A DNA stretch of 64,000 nt from Roseateles_B sp041905785. GTDB lineage: Bacteria; Pseudomonadota; Gammaproteobacteria; Burkholderiales; Burkholderiaceae_C. The DNA lies in contig JAYRKJ010000013.1 of assembly GCA_041905785.1 (NCBI GenBank), forward strand, positions 1 through 64,000, read 5' to 3'. The position numbers and the translations under genes are program-made. Positions 37,916-46,788 of the stretch are shown here, one piece after another. The first letter of the stretch is position 1. Each line of letters begins with the position of its first letter. The notes under the pieces were generated by a model, which was not told the DNA's origin, did not search any database, and saw only the letters and a list, made by a program, of their open reading frames with translations.

Positions 37916-38758
37916 TCACCGCAGGGGCAAGGGCACGGTGTCCATTTCCATGGGCTGCGTGGCGGCGCCGTTCATGAGCTCGCGCTTGGCCAGCCAGTCC
38001 GCCACGGCGCTCACCACCCAATCGGGGTCGTCCAAGGGAATGTCATGTCCGGCACGCGTGTGCAGGCGCAACGGCAACCCCCAGCCGCGGCTGACCGCCT
38101 GCGAGCAGCGCCAGTCCACCAGCATGTCGCCCTGGGCACACAGCAGCAGCATGGGCACGCGGGGCCGCGCCCGGCTGGCCCGGTAGTGCATGGCGGCCCA
38201 GAGCTGGCGCAGCACGTTGAGCCCGCTGACGGGATGCCGGCGATGCAGTGCCACCCAGGCATCCAGCACCTCCTCGGAGTGGCACATCAGCTGCGAGGTC
38301 AGCTGCAACACATGCCGCTCGCGCCAACGCGCCGCGAAACGCGCCAGGCTCATGGTCACGAGCGTCAGGTAGTTGGTCGGCCGCAGGCGCCTGAAAAACG
38401 GGCTGAAGGGCTTCATGCTGGTGCTGACCAGCACCGCCGCCTCCAACTCCGCCGGATAGCGCTGCGCCCACTCGGCGGCCACCATGCCGCCCAGGCTCAG
38501 GGCCAGCACATGCACGGGCCCCTGGACCCCCGCCTTGCGCAACTGCGCCCGCAGATCCTCGACCATCGCGCCGACATCGGCCGGACTGCTTTCGCGAAAG
38601 CGCGCACCGTTGCCCGGCAGGTCCAACGTCAGCACGCGCACCGCCCCCTGCTCGCCACGCAATCCATGCGCCAGCTGCAAGGGAAAGCTGCCCCAATGGC
38701 CGGACTCCCGCGTCAGGCCGCGCAGCAGCACCCAGGTGGGCATGGCCGCCGCACTCAT
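37916..38758 (-). CDS. alpha/beta-hydrolase fold protein
   Basis: 280 residues. The oxyanion region is LLRGLTRESGHWGSF, the nucleophile elbow LALSLGGMVAAEWA carries the Ser (S in SLG), the acid is likely Asp in QGDMLVDW, and the His lies in RAGHDIPLDDPDWV. No lid or substrate motif allows an exact function (esterase, lipase or other). The stop codon lies near the 13-bp repeat region; the start overlaps the stop of the M14 peptidase gene (ATGA), so the two are co-translated. Confidence 0.85.
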   Translation of the reverse strand: MSAAAMPTWVLLRGLTRESGHWGSFPLQLAHGLRGEQGAVRVLTLDLPGNGARFRESSPADVGAMVEDLRAQLRKAGVQGPVHVLALSLGGMVAAEWAQRYPAELEAAVLVSTSMKPFSPFFRRLRPTNYLTLVTMSLARFAARWRERHVLQLTSQLMCHSEEVLDAWVALHRRHPVSGLNVLRQLWAAMHYRASRARPRVPMLLLCAQGDMLVDWRCSQAVSRGWGLPLRLHTRAGHDIPLDDPDWVVSAVADWLAKRELMNGAATQPMEMDTVPLPLR

Positions 38759-39891
38759 GCGCGCGCTCCGCGGTACCAGCGGTTCAGGGCGCGTTCATAG
38801 CCCTCGTCGCGCCCCGCCCCCTGCGGCAGCCAGCGCGGCATGCTGAACGCGGCCCGGGCGCAGAAGTCCAGCCACACCAGGTGGCGCCGCAACACGCGCT
38901 GCTGGCGGTGACTGACCTTGGGGTTGAAAATGCCATCCCGGGAGAAGAGCTGGCGGGGGTTCTTCTTGACCCAGGCCCAGGATCCCATCTCCAGCGTCAG
39001 GGGCAGAAAAACGCGGTCCGGCATTTGACAGGATTCCAGATACAGGTAATCCCACAAATCCCCGTGCGTCAGGTATTGCCGGCTCTGCGGCTCGAACACA
39101 TAGCGGTGCTGGGCGTGGGTCTGATCCAGCAGTTCGCTCAGCGCCAGCATTTCAGGCAGATGCCCAATCGGCTTTGTGCTGTATGCGAACGGAAACCAGA
39201 TTCTGTCATCGAGACCAAAGCCCGAATGGCAGTCAACGGACAAGGCGGCGCGATGGCACAACAGTTCTTCACGAACCACCCGACAAAGGGCTTGCGCTTC
39301 GGGCTGCATCTGGGCACCGGCCCTGCCCCGAAACCAAGGCAGCCCGGCACTGAGGCGCTGGCCGCCCACCAGAAAAGGCACCGGCCTTTCCGCTTCCACC
39401 GGGGAATTCCGCATCAGGTCCACGCCGGACGGGTTGGCACGCGTCCCCAGGAGCAGCCCACCAGGATTGACCAGCGGCATGAAGACCATGCGCAGCCCCT
39501 GCAGTTGCTGATGCAGCAGTTCATCCCAGCGCAGCCGCGCGACCAGGCTGGCCAGAAAGGCCAGTACCACCTGGCTGCCGATGCGCTCCAGGCCATGGAC
39601 ACCACCGAAGTAGCCGATGACGGGGACATCGGCCGAGCGACTGCCCAGACTCAGCACCGGCACCGGCAATTCCCGCCCCGCCACCTCGACCACGGCCACG
39701 TCGCGCCGCTCCAGCAGTCCATGGGACTGCGACTGCAAGCGGTCCAGCAGTGTCAGTGATTCCAGCAAGGTGCGCAGGCGGCGATGAATGGCAAGCGGCA
39801 CCGATCCAGCCGCGACGGCAGGCCGGTCGGCCGTTGCCAGCGTCCAGCATAGCCAGCCGGCGCCGGGCGCACCATGCGCCGAACAGCGCAT
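38755..39891 (-). CDS. M14-family zinc carboxypeptidase-like protein
   Basis: 378 residues. Zinc ligands of the M14 type are visible: His and Glu in GGVHGLERIG and a third His in DCHSGFG. The substrate-pocket region is NPSGVDLMRNSPVEA, and a candidate catalytic Glu is in TLEMGSW. No clear signal peptide, so cytoplasmic action on peptides (for example cell-wall fragments) is a guess. The start is uncertain: ATG 39891 is used, GTG and TTG lie just upstream, and internal GTGs are possible. Overlaps the alpha/beta-hydrolase gene downstream. Confidence 0.8.
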   Translation of the reverse strand: MRCSAHGAPGAGWLCWTLATADRPAVAAGSVPLAIHRRLRTLLESLTLLDRLQSQSHGLLERRDVAVVEVAGRELPVPVLSLGSRSADVPVIGYFGGVHGLERIGSQVVLAFLASLVARLRWDELLHQQLQGLRMVFMPLVNPGGLLLGTRANPSGVDLMRNSPVEAERPVPFLVGGQRLSAGLPWFRGRAGAQMQPEAQALCRVVREELLCHRAALSVDCHSGFGLDDRIWFPFAYSTKPIGHLPEMLALSELLDQTHAQHRYVFEPQSRQYLTHGDLWDYLYLESCQMPDRVFLPLTLEMGSWAWVKKNPRQLFSRDGIFNPKVSHRQQRVLRRHLVWLDFCARAAFSMPRWLPQGAGRDEGYERALNRWYRGARA

Positions 39892-39982
39892 CACCAAGCC
39901 ACGAACCGGTCATGCACAGCAGCTAGCCTGCAAGGCGTTGCTCAACACGCGCGCTGCTTGCAGCGCCAGGACGACTCTCACC

Positions 39983-40105
39983 ATGCCAGCCATGCCATTG
40001 CGAATCCCACAGCGCCTGCGGGTGGCCGCCAGTCTGATCCTCTGGGGAAGTGCGGAATGCCTGGCCTTGTGGCGTAGCAGGCGCCGTCGCCAGCGCGGCG
40101 CTTGA
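39983..40105 (+). CDS. possible 40-residue membrane protein
   Basis: A short frame in the 288-base gap between the peptidase gene and DUF3579 gene. It encodes one hydrophobic stretch (VAASLILWGSAECLAL) flanked by basic residues, ending RSRRRRQRGA. AGGA lies 11 bases upstream of the ATG. Third-position GC is lower than in neighbouring genes, so it may be chance. The rest of the gap shows nothing I can support. Confidence 0.25.
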   Translation: MPAMPLRIPQRLRVAASLILWGSAECLALWRSRRRRQRGA

Positions 40106-40179
40106 GCCGGACCGGAGCGCCCGGCGCTTGGTCAGTCGCAACGGAAGCCGCGAAGGCAGCCGCAAAGGCAGTCGCGAAT

Positions 40180-40506
40180 TCAGCGCTCGCTGCGCTCGGG
40201 CAGCAGGCAGGCCTCGGCGACCTGCAGATGGTTGTCTCGGGCGAAGTTCATGACGAAGTCCCAGGCCATGGGCTCGACGGACTTCAGCTCCTCGTTGACG
40301 ATCACGCACTTGATGCCGTTGATGACCCGCGGCACGCAGTAGGGCGAGTAGCCGATGTGGGCCCCGATCCCCGCCTTGGCGCCGCCGGGCCGGAAGCAGG
40401 ACATGGCGCCGGCCAGCCGCTCCGCCCAATCGCTGGGACGGAAGGTGCGCCCTTCCAGGGTGACACCTTGGATGAACACTTCGCGGGGCTTGGGGACTTG
40501 GGTCAT
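40180..40506 (-). CDS. DUF3579 family protein
   Basis: 108 residues starting MTQVPKPREVFIQGVTLEGR. Conserved blocks FRPSDWAERLAGAMSCF, IGYSPYCVPRVINGIKCVIVN and AWDFVMNFARDNHLQVAE match the DUF3579 family, small cytoplasmic proteins of Betaproteobacteria that commonly sit next to argD/argF. Function is unknown. The lineage restriction is one of the reasons I place this window in Burkholderiales. Divergent from argD. Confidence 0.9.
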   Translation of the reverse strand: MTQVPKPREVFIQGVTLEGRTFRPSDWAERLAGAMSCFRPGGAKAGIGAHIGYSPYCVPRVINGIKCVIVNEELKSVEPMAWDFVMNFARDNHLQVAEACLLPERSER

Positions 40507-40658
40507 GGATGGAAACGGCGGCCGCCCGGACAACGGAATGAACGGCAAACCGCTATTGTGCCTTGGATGTGTTGCGCCGCAGCACGGCCGAGTTACCAAG
40601 GTCGAACTTTTGCCCGGCACTTCTTCGCGAAAACCCGCATCCGCCCGGGGTGCAACCT

Positions 40659-40664
40659 TAGAAT
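40659..40664 (+). promoter_or_regulatory. putative -10 element of argD-argF
   Basis: TAGAAT (five of six) about 80 bases before the argD ATG, of the TTAGAATC type frequent before Burkholderiales genes. The -35 region is not well conserved. Confidence 0.4.
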
Positions 40665-40746
40665 CATCCGCTCCCGGCCTGACGCTGGATTGACGCAATC
40701 CGGCAGCCGGTCCCGCTTTGTTTCCCCCATCCAACATGGAGAGTTG

Positions 40747-41958
40747 ATGAACGCCTCTGCGCCTTCCGTCCCGTCTGAACCTCATGTGATGCAAACCTAT
40801 GGCCGCCTGCCGATCGCGCTGTCGCACGGTCAGGGTGTCTGGGTCTGGGATGTGAATGGCCGACGATACCTGGACGCGCTGGGCGGCATTGCGGTCAACA
40901 CGCTGGGTCATGCCCACCCCAAGCTGGTCCCGGCCCTGCAGGAGCAGATTGGCAAGATGATCCACTGCAGCAACTACTACCATGTGCCGCTGCAGGAGGA
41001 GCTCGCCGCCAAGCTGGTCGAGCTCTCGGGGCTCACCAATGCCTTCTTCTGCAACTCGGGCCTGGAAGCCAACGAGGCCGCGATCAAGATCGCCCGCAAG
41101 TTCGGCACCGACCGCGGCAACAACAATCCCGAGATCCTGGTCTTCGAGGGCGCCTTCCACGGCCGCTCGCTGGCCACGCTCTCGGCCACGGCAAATCCCA
41201 AGATCCACGCCGGCTTCGGCCCGCTGGTGCCGGGTTTTGTCCGCGTGCCGCTGAACGACATCGCCGCGGTCGAGAAGGCGCTGGACGAGCACCCCAGCAT
41301 CACGGCCATCTTCCTGGAGACCATCCAGGGCGAAGGTGGCGTGAACCCGGCACGCATCGAGTTCCTGCAGCAGCTGCGCGCCGTATGCGACCGCCGCGAC
41401 CTGCTGCTGATGCTGGACGAGGTGCAGTGCGGCATCGGCCGCACCGGCAAGTGGTTTGCCCACCAGTGGGCCGGCATCCAGCCCGACGTCATGCCCCTGG
41501 CCAAGGGCCTGGGCTCGGGCGTGCCGGTCGGCGCGGTGGTGTGCGGGCCGCGTGCGGCCAAGGTCATGCAGCCGGGCAACCACGGCACGACCTTCGGCGG
41601 CAATCCGCTGGCCATGCGCGCCGGTGTCGAGACCTTGCGTCTGATGGTCGAGGAAGACCTGCTGACCAACGCCGCCAAGGTGGGCGCCGAACTCAAGTCG
41701 GCCCTGGCGCGCGAGCTGGCCGGTGCGGCGGGCGTCAAGGAGATCCGCGGTCAGGGCCTGATGCTGGGCATCGAACTGGACCGCCCCGCCGGCCCCGTGC
41801 TGGGCCGATGCGCCGAGGCGGGCCTGATGGTCAGCGTCACCGCCGAGCGCGTGATCCGGCTGGTGCCCGCCCTCATCATGACGAGCGAGGAGGCCGCTCA
41901 GGTCGTGAGCCTGATCGTGCCGGTCATCAAGCAATTCCTCTCGGAGACCCAGGCATGA
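40747..41958 (+). CDS. argD: acetylornithine aminotransferase
   Basis: 403-residue PLP enzyme of arginine biosynthesis: N-acetylglutamate semialdehyde + glutamate to N-acetylornithine. The PLP-binding Lys253 sits in LAKGLGSGVP; LLMLDEVQCGIGRTG carries the cofactor Asp; NYYHVPLQEELAAKL and FFCNSGLEANEAAIK are typical of the ArgD branch of class III aminotransferases. A GGAGAG Shine-Dalgarno precedes the ATG at 40747. The stop overlaps the argF start, so both are co-translated. Confidence 0.95.
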   Translation: MNASAPSVPSEPHVMQTYGRLPIALSHGQGVWVWDVNGRRYLDALGGIAVNTLGHAHPKLVPALQEQIGKMIHCSNYYHVPLQEELAAKLVELSGLTNAFFCNSGLEANEAAIKIARKFGTDRGNNNPEILVFEGAFHGRSLATLSATANPKIHAGFGPLVPGFVRVPLNDIAAVEKALDEHPSITAIFLETIQGEGGVNPARIEFLQQLRAVCDRRDLLLMLDEVQCGIGRTGKWFAHQWAGIQPDVMPLAKGLGSGVPVGAVVCGPRAAKVMQPGNHGTTFGGNPLAMRAGVETLRLMVEEDLLTNAAKVGAELKSALARELAGAAGVKEIRGQGLMLGIELDRPAGPVLGRCAEAGLMVSVTAERVIRLVPALIMTSEEAAQVVSLIVPVIKQFLSETQA

Positions 41959-42917
41959 AGCCCGGGGACAGCCTCATGCGCCATTACCTCCAGTTCAAGG
42001 ACTTCCGCGCCGAAGAGTACGCCCACCTGTTCGAGCGCGCCTCCATCATCAAGCGCCGCTTCAAGAACTACGAGAAGTACCAGCCGCTGCAGGACCGCAC
42101 GCTGGCCATGATCTTCGAGAAGGCCAGCACCCGCACGCGGGTGAGCTTCGAGGCCGGCATGTACCAGATGGGGGGCTCGGTGGTGCACCTGACCACCGGC
42201 GACAGCCAGCTGGGCCGTGCCGAGCCCATCGAGGACAGCGCCCGCGTCATCAGCCGCATGGTCGACCTGGTGATGATCCGCACCTTCGAGCAGAGCAAGA
42301 TCGAGCGCTTTGCCGCGCATTCGCGCGTGCCGGTCATCAACGGCCTCACGAACGAGTTCCATCCCTGCCAGATCGTCGCCGACCTCTTCACCTTCCTCGA
42401 GGCGCGCGGCATGGATCGCCGCGGCGGCATCGACATGGATTGCCTCAAGGGCCGCGTCGTGGCCTGGGTGGGCGACGGCAACAACATGGCCAACACCTGG
42501 CTGCAGGCGGCAGAGATCCTGGGCTTCACCGTGCATGTGAGCACGCCCAGCGGCTACGGGGTCGACCCCAAGGTCGCCGGCGTCAGCAAGCCGGACTGCT
42601 ACAAGGTCTTTGCCGATCCCATGGAAGCCTGCCGCGATGCCGACCTGGTGACCACCGACGTGTGGACCAGCATGGGCTACGAGGCCGAGAACGATGCCCG
42701 CCGCACCGCCTTTGCCGATTGGTGTGTGGACGCCGAGATGATGGCCGTGGCCAAGCCCGACGCCCTCTTCATGCACTGCCTCCCGGCCCATCGCGGCGAA
42801 GAGGTCACGGCCGAGGTGATCGACGGGCCTCAGTCCGTGGTCTGGGACGAGGCCGAGAACCGCATGCATGTGCAGAAGGCGCTCATGGAGTACCTGCTGC
42901 TGGGGCGGATCGGCTGA
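41955..42917 (+). CDS. argF: ornithine carbamoyltransferase
   Basis: 320 residues. Converts ornithine and carbamoyl phosphate to citrulline. Carbamoyl-phosphate-binding FEKASTRTRVSFE and HPCQ, and ornithine-binding SMGYE and FMHCLPAHRGEEV are intact. The ATG at 41955 overlaps the argD stop (ATGA); the homologous start MRHYLQFKDF is at 41976, so the true start could be seven codons later. A GC-rich hairpin follows at 42925. Confidence 0.95.
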   Translation: MKPGDSLMRHYLQFKDFRAEEYAHLFERASIIKRRFKNYEKYQPLQDRTLAMIFEKASTRTRVSFEAGMYQMGGSVVHLTTGDSQLGRAEPIEDSARVISRMVDLVMIRTFEQSKIERFAAHSRVPVINGLTNEFHPCQIVADLFTFLEARGMDRRGGIDMDCLKGRVVAWVGDGNNMANTWLQAAEILGFTVHVSTPSGYGVDPKVAGVSKPDCYKVFADPMEACRDADLVTTDVWTSMGYEAENDARRTAFADWCVDAEMMAVAKPDALFMHCLPAHRGEEVTAEVIDGPQSVVWDEAENRMHVQKALMEYLLLGRIG

Positions 42918-42924
42918 TGGCCGC

Positions 42925-42950
42925 GGAGGTGCCCTCCTGAGGGCGCCTCC
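42925..42950 (+). terminator. GC-rich hairpin after argF, possible terminator
   Basis: GGAGGTGCCCTC (42925-42936) pairs over 12 positions (one G-U) with GAGGGCGCCTCC (42939-42950), directly after the argF stop. No T-run follows, so termination may be Rho-assisted. The remaining 200 bases to 43150 hold only a short CGTC-rich tract at about 43128-43149. Confidence 0.5.
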
Positions 42951-43150
42951 CCTGCGGCATGAGGTCAGGGCACGCGGGGGTCAGGTCTTGCGCCTGCGGC
43001 TGCGCGCGCCCACCGCAGGCTCAGCGCCCGGATGGACGAACTCGGCATGCCTGTGTGCCCCAGGCGGAGTCCTCAGCGGCGACACGGGGCGTACCGCCCG
43101 CGGTGGAAGCAGCGTCGCCAGGCGCGCCCGTCCGCCCGTCCGTCCGTCCC

Positions 43151-43972
43151 TCAGTACTTCGGCCTCAGGCTCCCGTCCATGCTGCCGGCCGGATAGAACT
43201 GCTTGAACAGCTTCCAGACCAGGCCGCTGCGGGCCGCCTTGTCCAGGGCCTCCTGCAGGTGCCTGCGGTCGGCATCGCCCAGAGCCGCCCGGGACAAATA
43301 GATGCCGCTGTCATTCCATCCCAGCTCTTCAACCACATCCAGCCGCAGGCGTCCCAGCAGATGGTTGACGCGCTCGTCCGCATGCAGGGCGCTGACAAGG
43401 ATGGAGGGCGCCATCAAGGTGAGGTCGGCGCCGCCGAAGTCCAGCACCCGCGCCACGGAGACGGGGTCCGCCTCCAGCCGCAGCCGCCCTTGCCGGCCCA
43501 GTTCCTTGAGCAGGCTCTGGCAGGCATCCCCGTAGTCAAAACCGCGCACGAGGACCACGCGCAACTCGCTGGCCTGCGCAAGCGCCCGCAGGCTGGTCGG
43601 CAGAACGAGGCCAGGACGCAGGGAGATCAACATGGCCCGCGCCTGGATCAGGGGGACGAAGTCGCCGAATTCATCGCGACGCTGCGTGCGCGAGGCCGGC
43701 ACGAGCAGGTCGCTGCGGCCGGTTTCGAACATCAGCTCCTGGCGGGCGCGGGGCACGGCGTTCATGGCGAAGTGGCAGCCCTCTGCCTCGCCCAGCAGCC
43801 GCAGCAGCTCCGGGTAGACGCCGCTGGGCGGCCCCTGCGGCGGCAGCAGCACGCTGAGGCCCACCGGTGCCAGGGGCACCTGGATCACGCGGCTGCAGGC
43901 CGCCTGCGCAAAACCCAAGGCGATACAGCCCAGGGTCAGGACCCCCACCTGCGTCCAACGCCCTACGACCAT
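43151..43972 (-). CDS. periplasmic solute-binding-like protein (family 3 type)
   Basis: 273 residues with a signal peptide (about 1-26, VGVLTLGCIALGFAQAAC). The mature part resembles the ABC/SBP-3 amino-acid-binding fold often found as stand-alone proteins in Betaproteobacteria: GVYPELLRLLGEAEGCHF, VPRARQELMFETGRSDLL, then DADRRHLQEALDKAARSGLVWKL near the end. No permease or ATPase gene is adjacent, so it may be a sensor or orphan binding protein rather than a transporter subunit. ATG 43972 is preferred to a TTG two codons upstream. Divergent from the phosphoesterase gene. Confidence 0.75.
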   Translation of the reverse strand: MVVGRWTQVGVLTLGCIALGFAQAACSRVIQVPLAPVGLSVLLPPQGPPSGVYPELLRLLGEAEGCHFAMNAVPRARQELMFETGRSDLLVPASRTQRRDEFGDFVPLIQARAMLISLRPGLVLPTSLRALAQASELRVVLVRGFDYGDACQSLLKELGRQGRLRLEADPVSVARVLDFGGADLTLMAPSILVSALHADERVNHLLGRLRLDVVEELGWNDSGIYLSRAALGDADRRHLQEALDKAARSGLVWKLFKQFYPAGSMDGSLRPKY

Positions 43973-44053
43973 CCGCAATACTCCTAGCCAGGAATATCAA
44001 GCATGCCACGAAAGCATCAGCATGCCGTCAGAGTCCCAGGCGACACTCAGGAC

Positions 44054-44809
44054 ATGAAGCTTGCCCTGATTTCCGACCTTCACGCCAATCGCGAGGCCTT
44101 CAGCGCCGTGCTCGAACATGCGCGAGCCCATGGCGCCCGCGAGTTCGCGCTGCTGGGCGACCTGGTCGGCTATGGCGGCGATCCGGCCTGGGTGGTCGAG
44201 CAGGTCAGTGAGCTGGCACGACAGGGCGCGCTGGCGGTGATGGGCAATCATGACAGCGCCGTCGTCGCCGGCCCGCTGCCCACCATGCGCGACGATGCCC
44301 GCGAAGCCATCGCCTGGACCCGCGCCCAGCTGGACGCCTCGCAGCTGGACTTCCTGGCCAGCCTGCCCATGCATTGCGAGCGCGACGACTGCCTGTTCGT
44401 CCACGCCAACGCCTTTGATCCGGCGGGCTTCGAATACGTCCAGGGGCGGCTGGAGGCCATGCGCAGTCTGCATGCCACGCATTGCCGCTACACCTTCTGC
44501 GGCCACATGCACGAGCCCAAGCTCTACCACCTCTCCAGCACCGGCAAGGCCGGCGAGTTCGTGCCCTCACCCGGCGTGGACATCCCGCTGCTGCCCAATC
44601 GCCAGTGGCTGGTGATCCCCGGCTCCTGCGGTCAGCCGCGCGACGGCAATCCGGCCGCCTGCTACGCGCTCTTTGACATGGCCACAGGTCAGCTCAGCTT
44701 CCAGCGCGTACCCTACGACGTGGATGCCGCCGTAGAACGCATCCGCCACTCCGGTCTCAGCACGCCGGTTGCCGAACGACTCGCGCAGCGCCTGCTGAAG
44801 GGAGAATGA
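44054..44809 (+). CDS. calcineurin-like metallophosphoesterase
   Basis: 251 residues with the complete two-metal motif set: DLHAN (D-x-H), LLGDLVGYGGDP, VMGNHDS, VHAN and CGHMHEP (G-H-x-H). This is the YfcE/diadenosine-hydrolase-like group, not the PPP protein phosphatase group (which has GDxVDRG and GNHE). Substrate unknown; nucleotides or phosphoproteins are possible. It lies 28 bases upstream of the kinase-UspA gene on the same strand, so a functional link is plausible. ATG 44054 is preferred over ATG 44003 because the family N-terminus MKLALISDLH starts there. Confidence 0.87.
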   Translation: MKLALISDLHANREAFSAVLEHARAHGAREFALLGDLVGYGGDPAWVVEQVSELARQGALAVMGNHDSAVVAGPLPTMRDDAREAIAWTRAQLDASQLDFLASLPMHCERDDCLFVHANAFDPAGFEYVQGRLEAMRSLHATHCRYTFCGHMHEPKLYHLSSTGKAGEFVPSPGVDIPLLPNRQWLVIPGSCGQPRDGNPAACYALFDMATGQLSFQRVPYDVDAAVERIRHSGLSTPVAERLAQRLLKGE

Positions 44810-44837
44810 GCACCGCCACCAGCCCTGGAACCCCGCC

Positions 44838-46403
44838 ATGCGCGTGACCGCCGCCCGCCAAGACAGCCCCAACGCCAAGGCCGACACCGCCCTGCCCGCC
44901 CCGCTTGCGGGCCCGCTGGAGCCGGGCATGGTGCTGGACGGCTTCCGTCTCGAAGAACGGCTGCACCAGGGCGGCATGGCCAATCTGTGGCGCGTCACCC
45001 GCGTCGAGCCGGTCCCCGGCGAGGACTTCCCCCTGCTGATGAAGGTGCCGCGCATCAAGGGCGGCGAAGATCCCGCAACCATCGTGGGATTCGAAGTCGA
45101 GCAGATGCTGATGCCGGCGCTCAAGGGCTCGCACGTGCCCCGCTACGTGGCCCGCGGCGACTGGACCCGCCAGGCCTATATCGTGATGGAGCACATCCAG
45201 GGTCAGTCCTTGCGCCCCAGGCTGGACGAAGCACCGCTGCCGCTGGACGAAGTGGTGGAGATCGGCAGCCGCGTTGCCACCGCCCTGCAGGACCTGCATC
45301 GCCAGCATGTGGTCCATCTGGACATCAAACCCAGCAACATCATGTTCCGGCCGGACGGCAGCGCAGTGCTGATCGACTTCGGACTCTCGCGCCACGACCA
45401 CCTGCCCGACCTGCTGGAAGAGGAGTTCAGCCTGCCCATGGGCACCGGGCCGTACATGTCGCCCGAGCAGGTGCAGTTCGTGCGCAACGACCCGCGCAGC
45501 GACCTCTTCGCCCTGGGCGTGATGCTCTACCACCTGGCCACCGGCGAGCGCCCCTTCGGCCAGCCCTCCTCGGTGCGGGGGCTGCGCCGGCGCTTGTATG
45601 TCGAGCCGGTCCCTCCCCGTGCGATCAACCCGGACATCCCGCCCTGGATGCAGGAGGTGATCCTGCGCTGCCTGGAAGTCAAGGCCGAACGCCGCTACCA
45701 GAGTGCCGCCCAGTTGGCGCTGGACCTGCAGCGCCCCGAAGGCATCACCCTCACCCGTCGTGCCGAACGCATGAGCAAGAGCGGCGCACTCAAGGAACTC
45801 AAGCGTTGGTTCTTCGCCCTGGGCTCTGAGCCGACCCTGCAGCCCAGCGTGGCCGAACAGGTGGCGCGCAGCCCCATCATCATGGCCGCCGTGGACATCG
45901 AGCACGCCACGCCGGGCCTGCTGGAGCAGTTGCGCGAGACGGTGCGCCGCATCGTGCAGACCGAACCGGGCGCGCGTCTGGCCTGCGTCAGCGTGATGCG
46001 CACCGCGCGCATCGGCATGGACGTCCTGACCGACAAGGACGGCAAGAGCGTGCACGTCAAGCAGCTCGTGGCGCTGAAGCATTGGGCCAGACCCATCAGC
46101 CGTGCGCTGAGCCTCGAAGATGGGCGCCTGACCTTCCATGTGCTGGAAGCGCCGGACCCGGCCGCCGCCATCATCGATTTCGCGGCCCGCAACGGCGCAG
46201 ACCACATCGTCATGGGCGCACGCGGCAACTCGGCGCTGCGGCGCTATCTGGGCAGCGTGTCCGCCCAGGTCGTCGCGGAGTCCGACTGCAGCGTCACCGT
46301 CGTGCGCGAAGCGGCCGCCAGCCACAAGCCTGCAGCCCATGCAGCCACGGTGCAAGCGGGCGTGGCGCCCCTCTCCCGGCCCGCCGAGCCACCGGCAGCC
46401 TGA
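44838..46403 (+). CDS. Ser/Thr protein kinase fused to a universal stress protein (UspA) domain
   Basis: 521 residues. The N-terminal Hanks-type kinase (about 33-300) has a Gly-rich loop LHQGGMANLWRV, ATP-Lys69 in LLMKVP, catalytic Asp162 in HLDIKPSNIMF, metal-binding Asp180 in IDFGLS, and TGPYMSPEQ at the activation segment. Residues about 345-490 form a UspA domain with the nucleotide loop GARGNSALRRYLGSVSAQVV and the C-terminal strand CSVTVVRE. No transmembrane helix separates them, so the whole protein is cytoplasmic. The kinase may sense nucleotide or stress signals through the Usp half (inference). Preceded by the phosphoesterase gene (28-base gap) and followed by a YkgJ-type gene (29-base gap). 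Confidence 0.92.
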   Translation: MRVTAARQDSPNAKADTALPAPLAGPLEPGMVLDGFRLEERLHQGGMANLWRVTRVEPVPGEDFPLLMKVPRIKGGEDPATIVGFEVEQMLMPALKGSHVPRYVARGDWTRQAYIVMEHIQGQSLRPRLDEAPLPLDEVVEIGSRVATALQDLHRQHVVHLDIKPSNIMFRPDGSAVLIDFGLSRHDHLPDLLEEEFSLPMGTGPYMSPEQVQFVRNDPRSDLFALGVMLYHLATGERPFGQPSSVRGLRRRLYVEPVPPRAINPDIPPWMQEVILRCLEVKAERRYQSAAQLALDLQRPEGITLTRRAERMSKSGALKELKRWFFALGSEPTLQPSVAEQVARSPIIMAAVDIEHATPGLLEQLRETVRRIVQTEPGARLACVSVMRTARIGMDVLTDKDGKSVHVKQLVALKHWARPISRALSLEDGRLTFHVLEAPDPAAAIIDFAARNGADHIVMGARGNSALRRYLGSVSAQVVAESDCSVTVVREAAASHKPAAHAATVQAGVAPLSRPAEPPAA

Positions 46404-46432
46404 GCCGCAAGAGCAGCCCGCGGCACGGTCCC

Positions 46433-46780
46433 ATGAGCGCTGACAACCCCTGCCTGCACTGCGGCGCCTGCTGCGCCAGCTTCCGCGTTGACTTTGCCCG
46501 CGCGGAGCTGCAAAGCGAGGGCGGCAGCGTACCCGACGGGCTGTGCGTGGACCTCACCGACAGCCTGTGCCGCCTGCGCGGCACCGACCATGCGCAGCCG
46601 CGCTGCGCCGCCCTGGTGGGCCAGGTCGGGGTCCAGGCCAACTGCGGCATCTACGAATGGCGCCCCTCGCCCTGCCGCGAATTCGGCCAGCGTGCGCCGC
46701 TGGGCTTGGGGGACGAGGCCTGCACCAGGGCTCGTCGGCAGCACGGGCTTCCCGCGCTGTCGGCCGCGGACAAGAACTGA
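46433..46780 (+). CDS. YkgJ-family cysteine cluster protein
   Basis: 115 residues starting MSADNPCLHCGACCASFRVD. The CLHCGACC cluster and the later CGIYEWRPSPCREF are the YkgJ (UPF0153) signature, thought to bind zinc or an iron-sulfur centre; biochemical role unknown. Third gene of the phosphoesterase-kinase run. It ends 8 bases before the convergent lipoprotein gene. Confidence 0.9.
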   Translation: MSADNPCLHCGACCASFRVDFARAELQSEGGSVPDGLCVDLTDSLCRLRGTDHAQPRCAALVGQVGVQANCGIYEWRPSPCREFGQRAPLGLGDEACTRARRQHGLPALSAADKN

Positions 46781-46788
46781 AGCGTCGC

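Noticed and set aside
40102..40746. Long upstream extension of the ArgD frame
   Set aside because: It overlaps the antisense DUF3579 gene, and ArgD homology with a good Shine-Dalgarno starts at 40747.
43128..43149. CGTC-rich short repeat before the solute-binding gene
   Set aside because: Only a few imperfect copies; likely chance in GC-rich DNA, mentioned under the argF hairpin rather than as a repeat feature.
44054..44809. Phosphoesterase considered as the dedicated protein phosphatase of the adjacent kinase
   Set aside because: It lacks the PPP signatures (GDxVDRG, GNHE) and has YfcE-type motifs; the functional link stays only a possibility.
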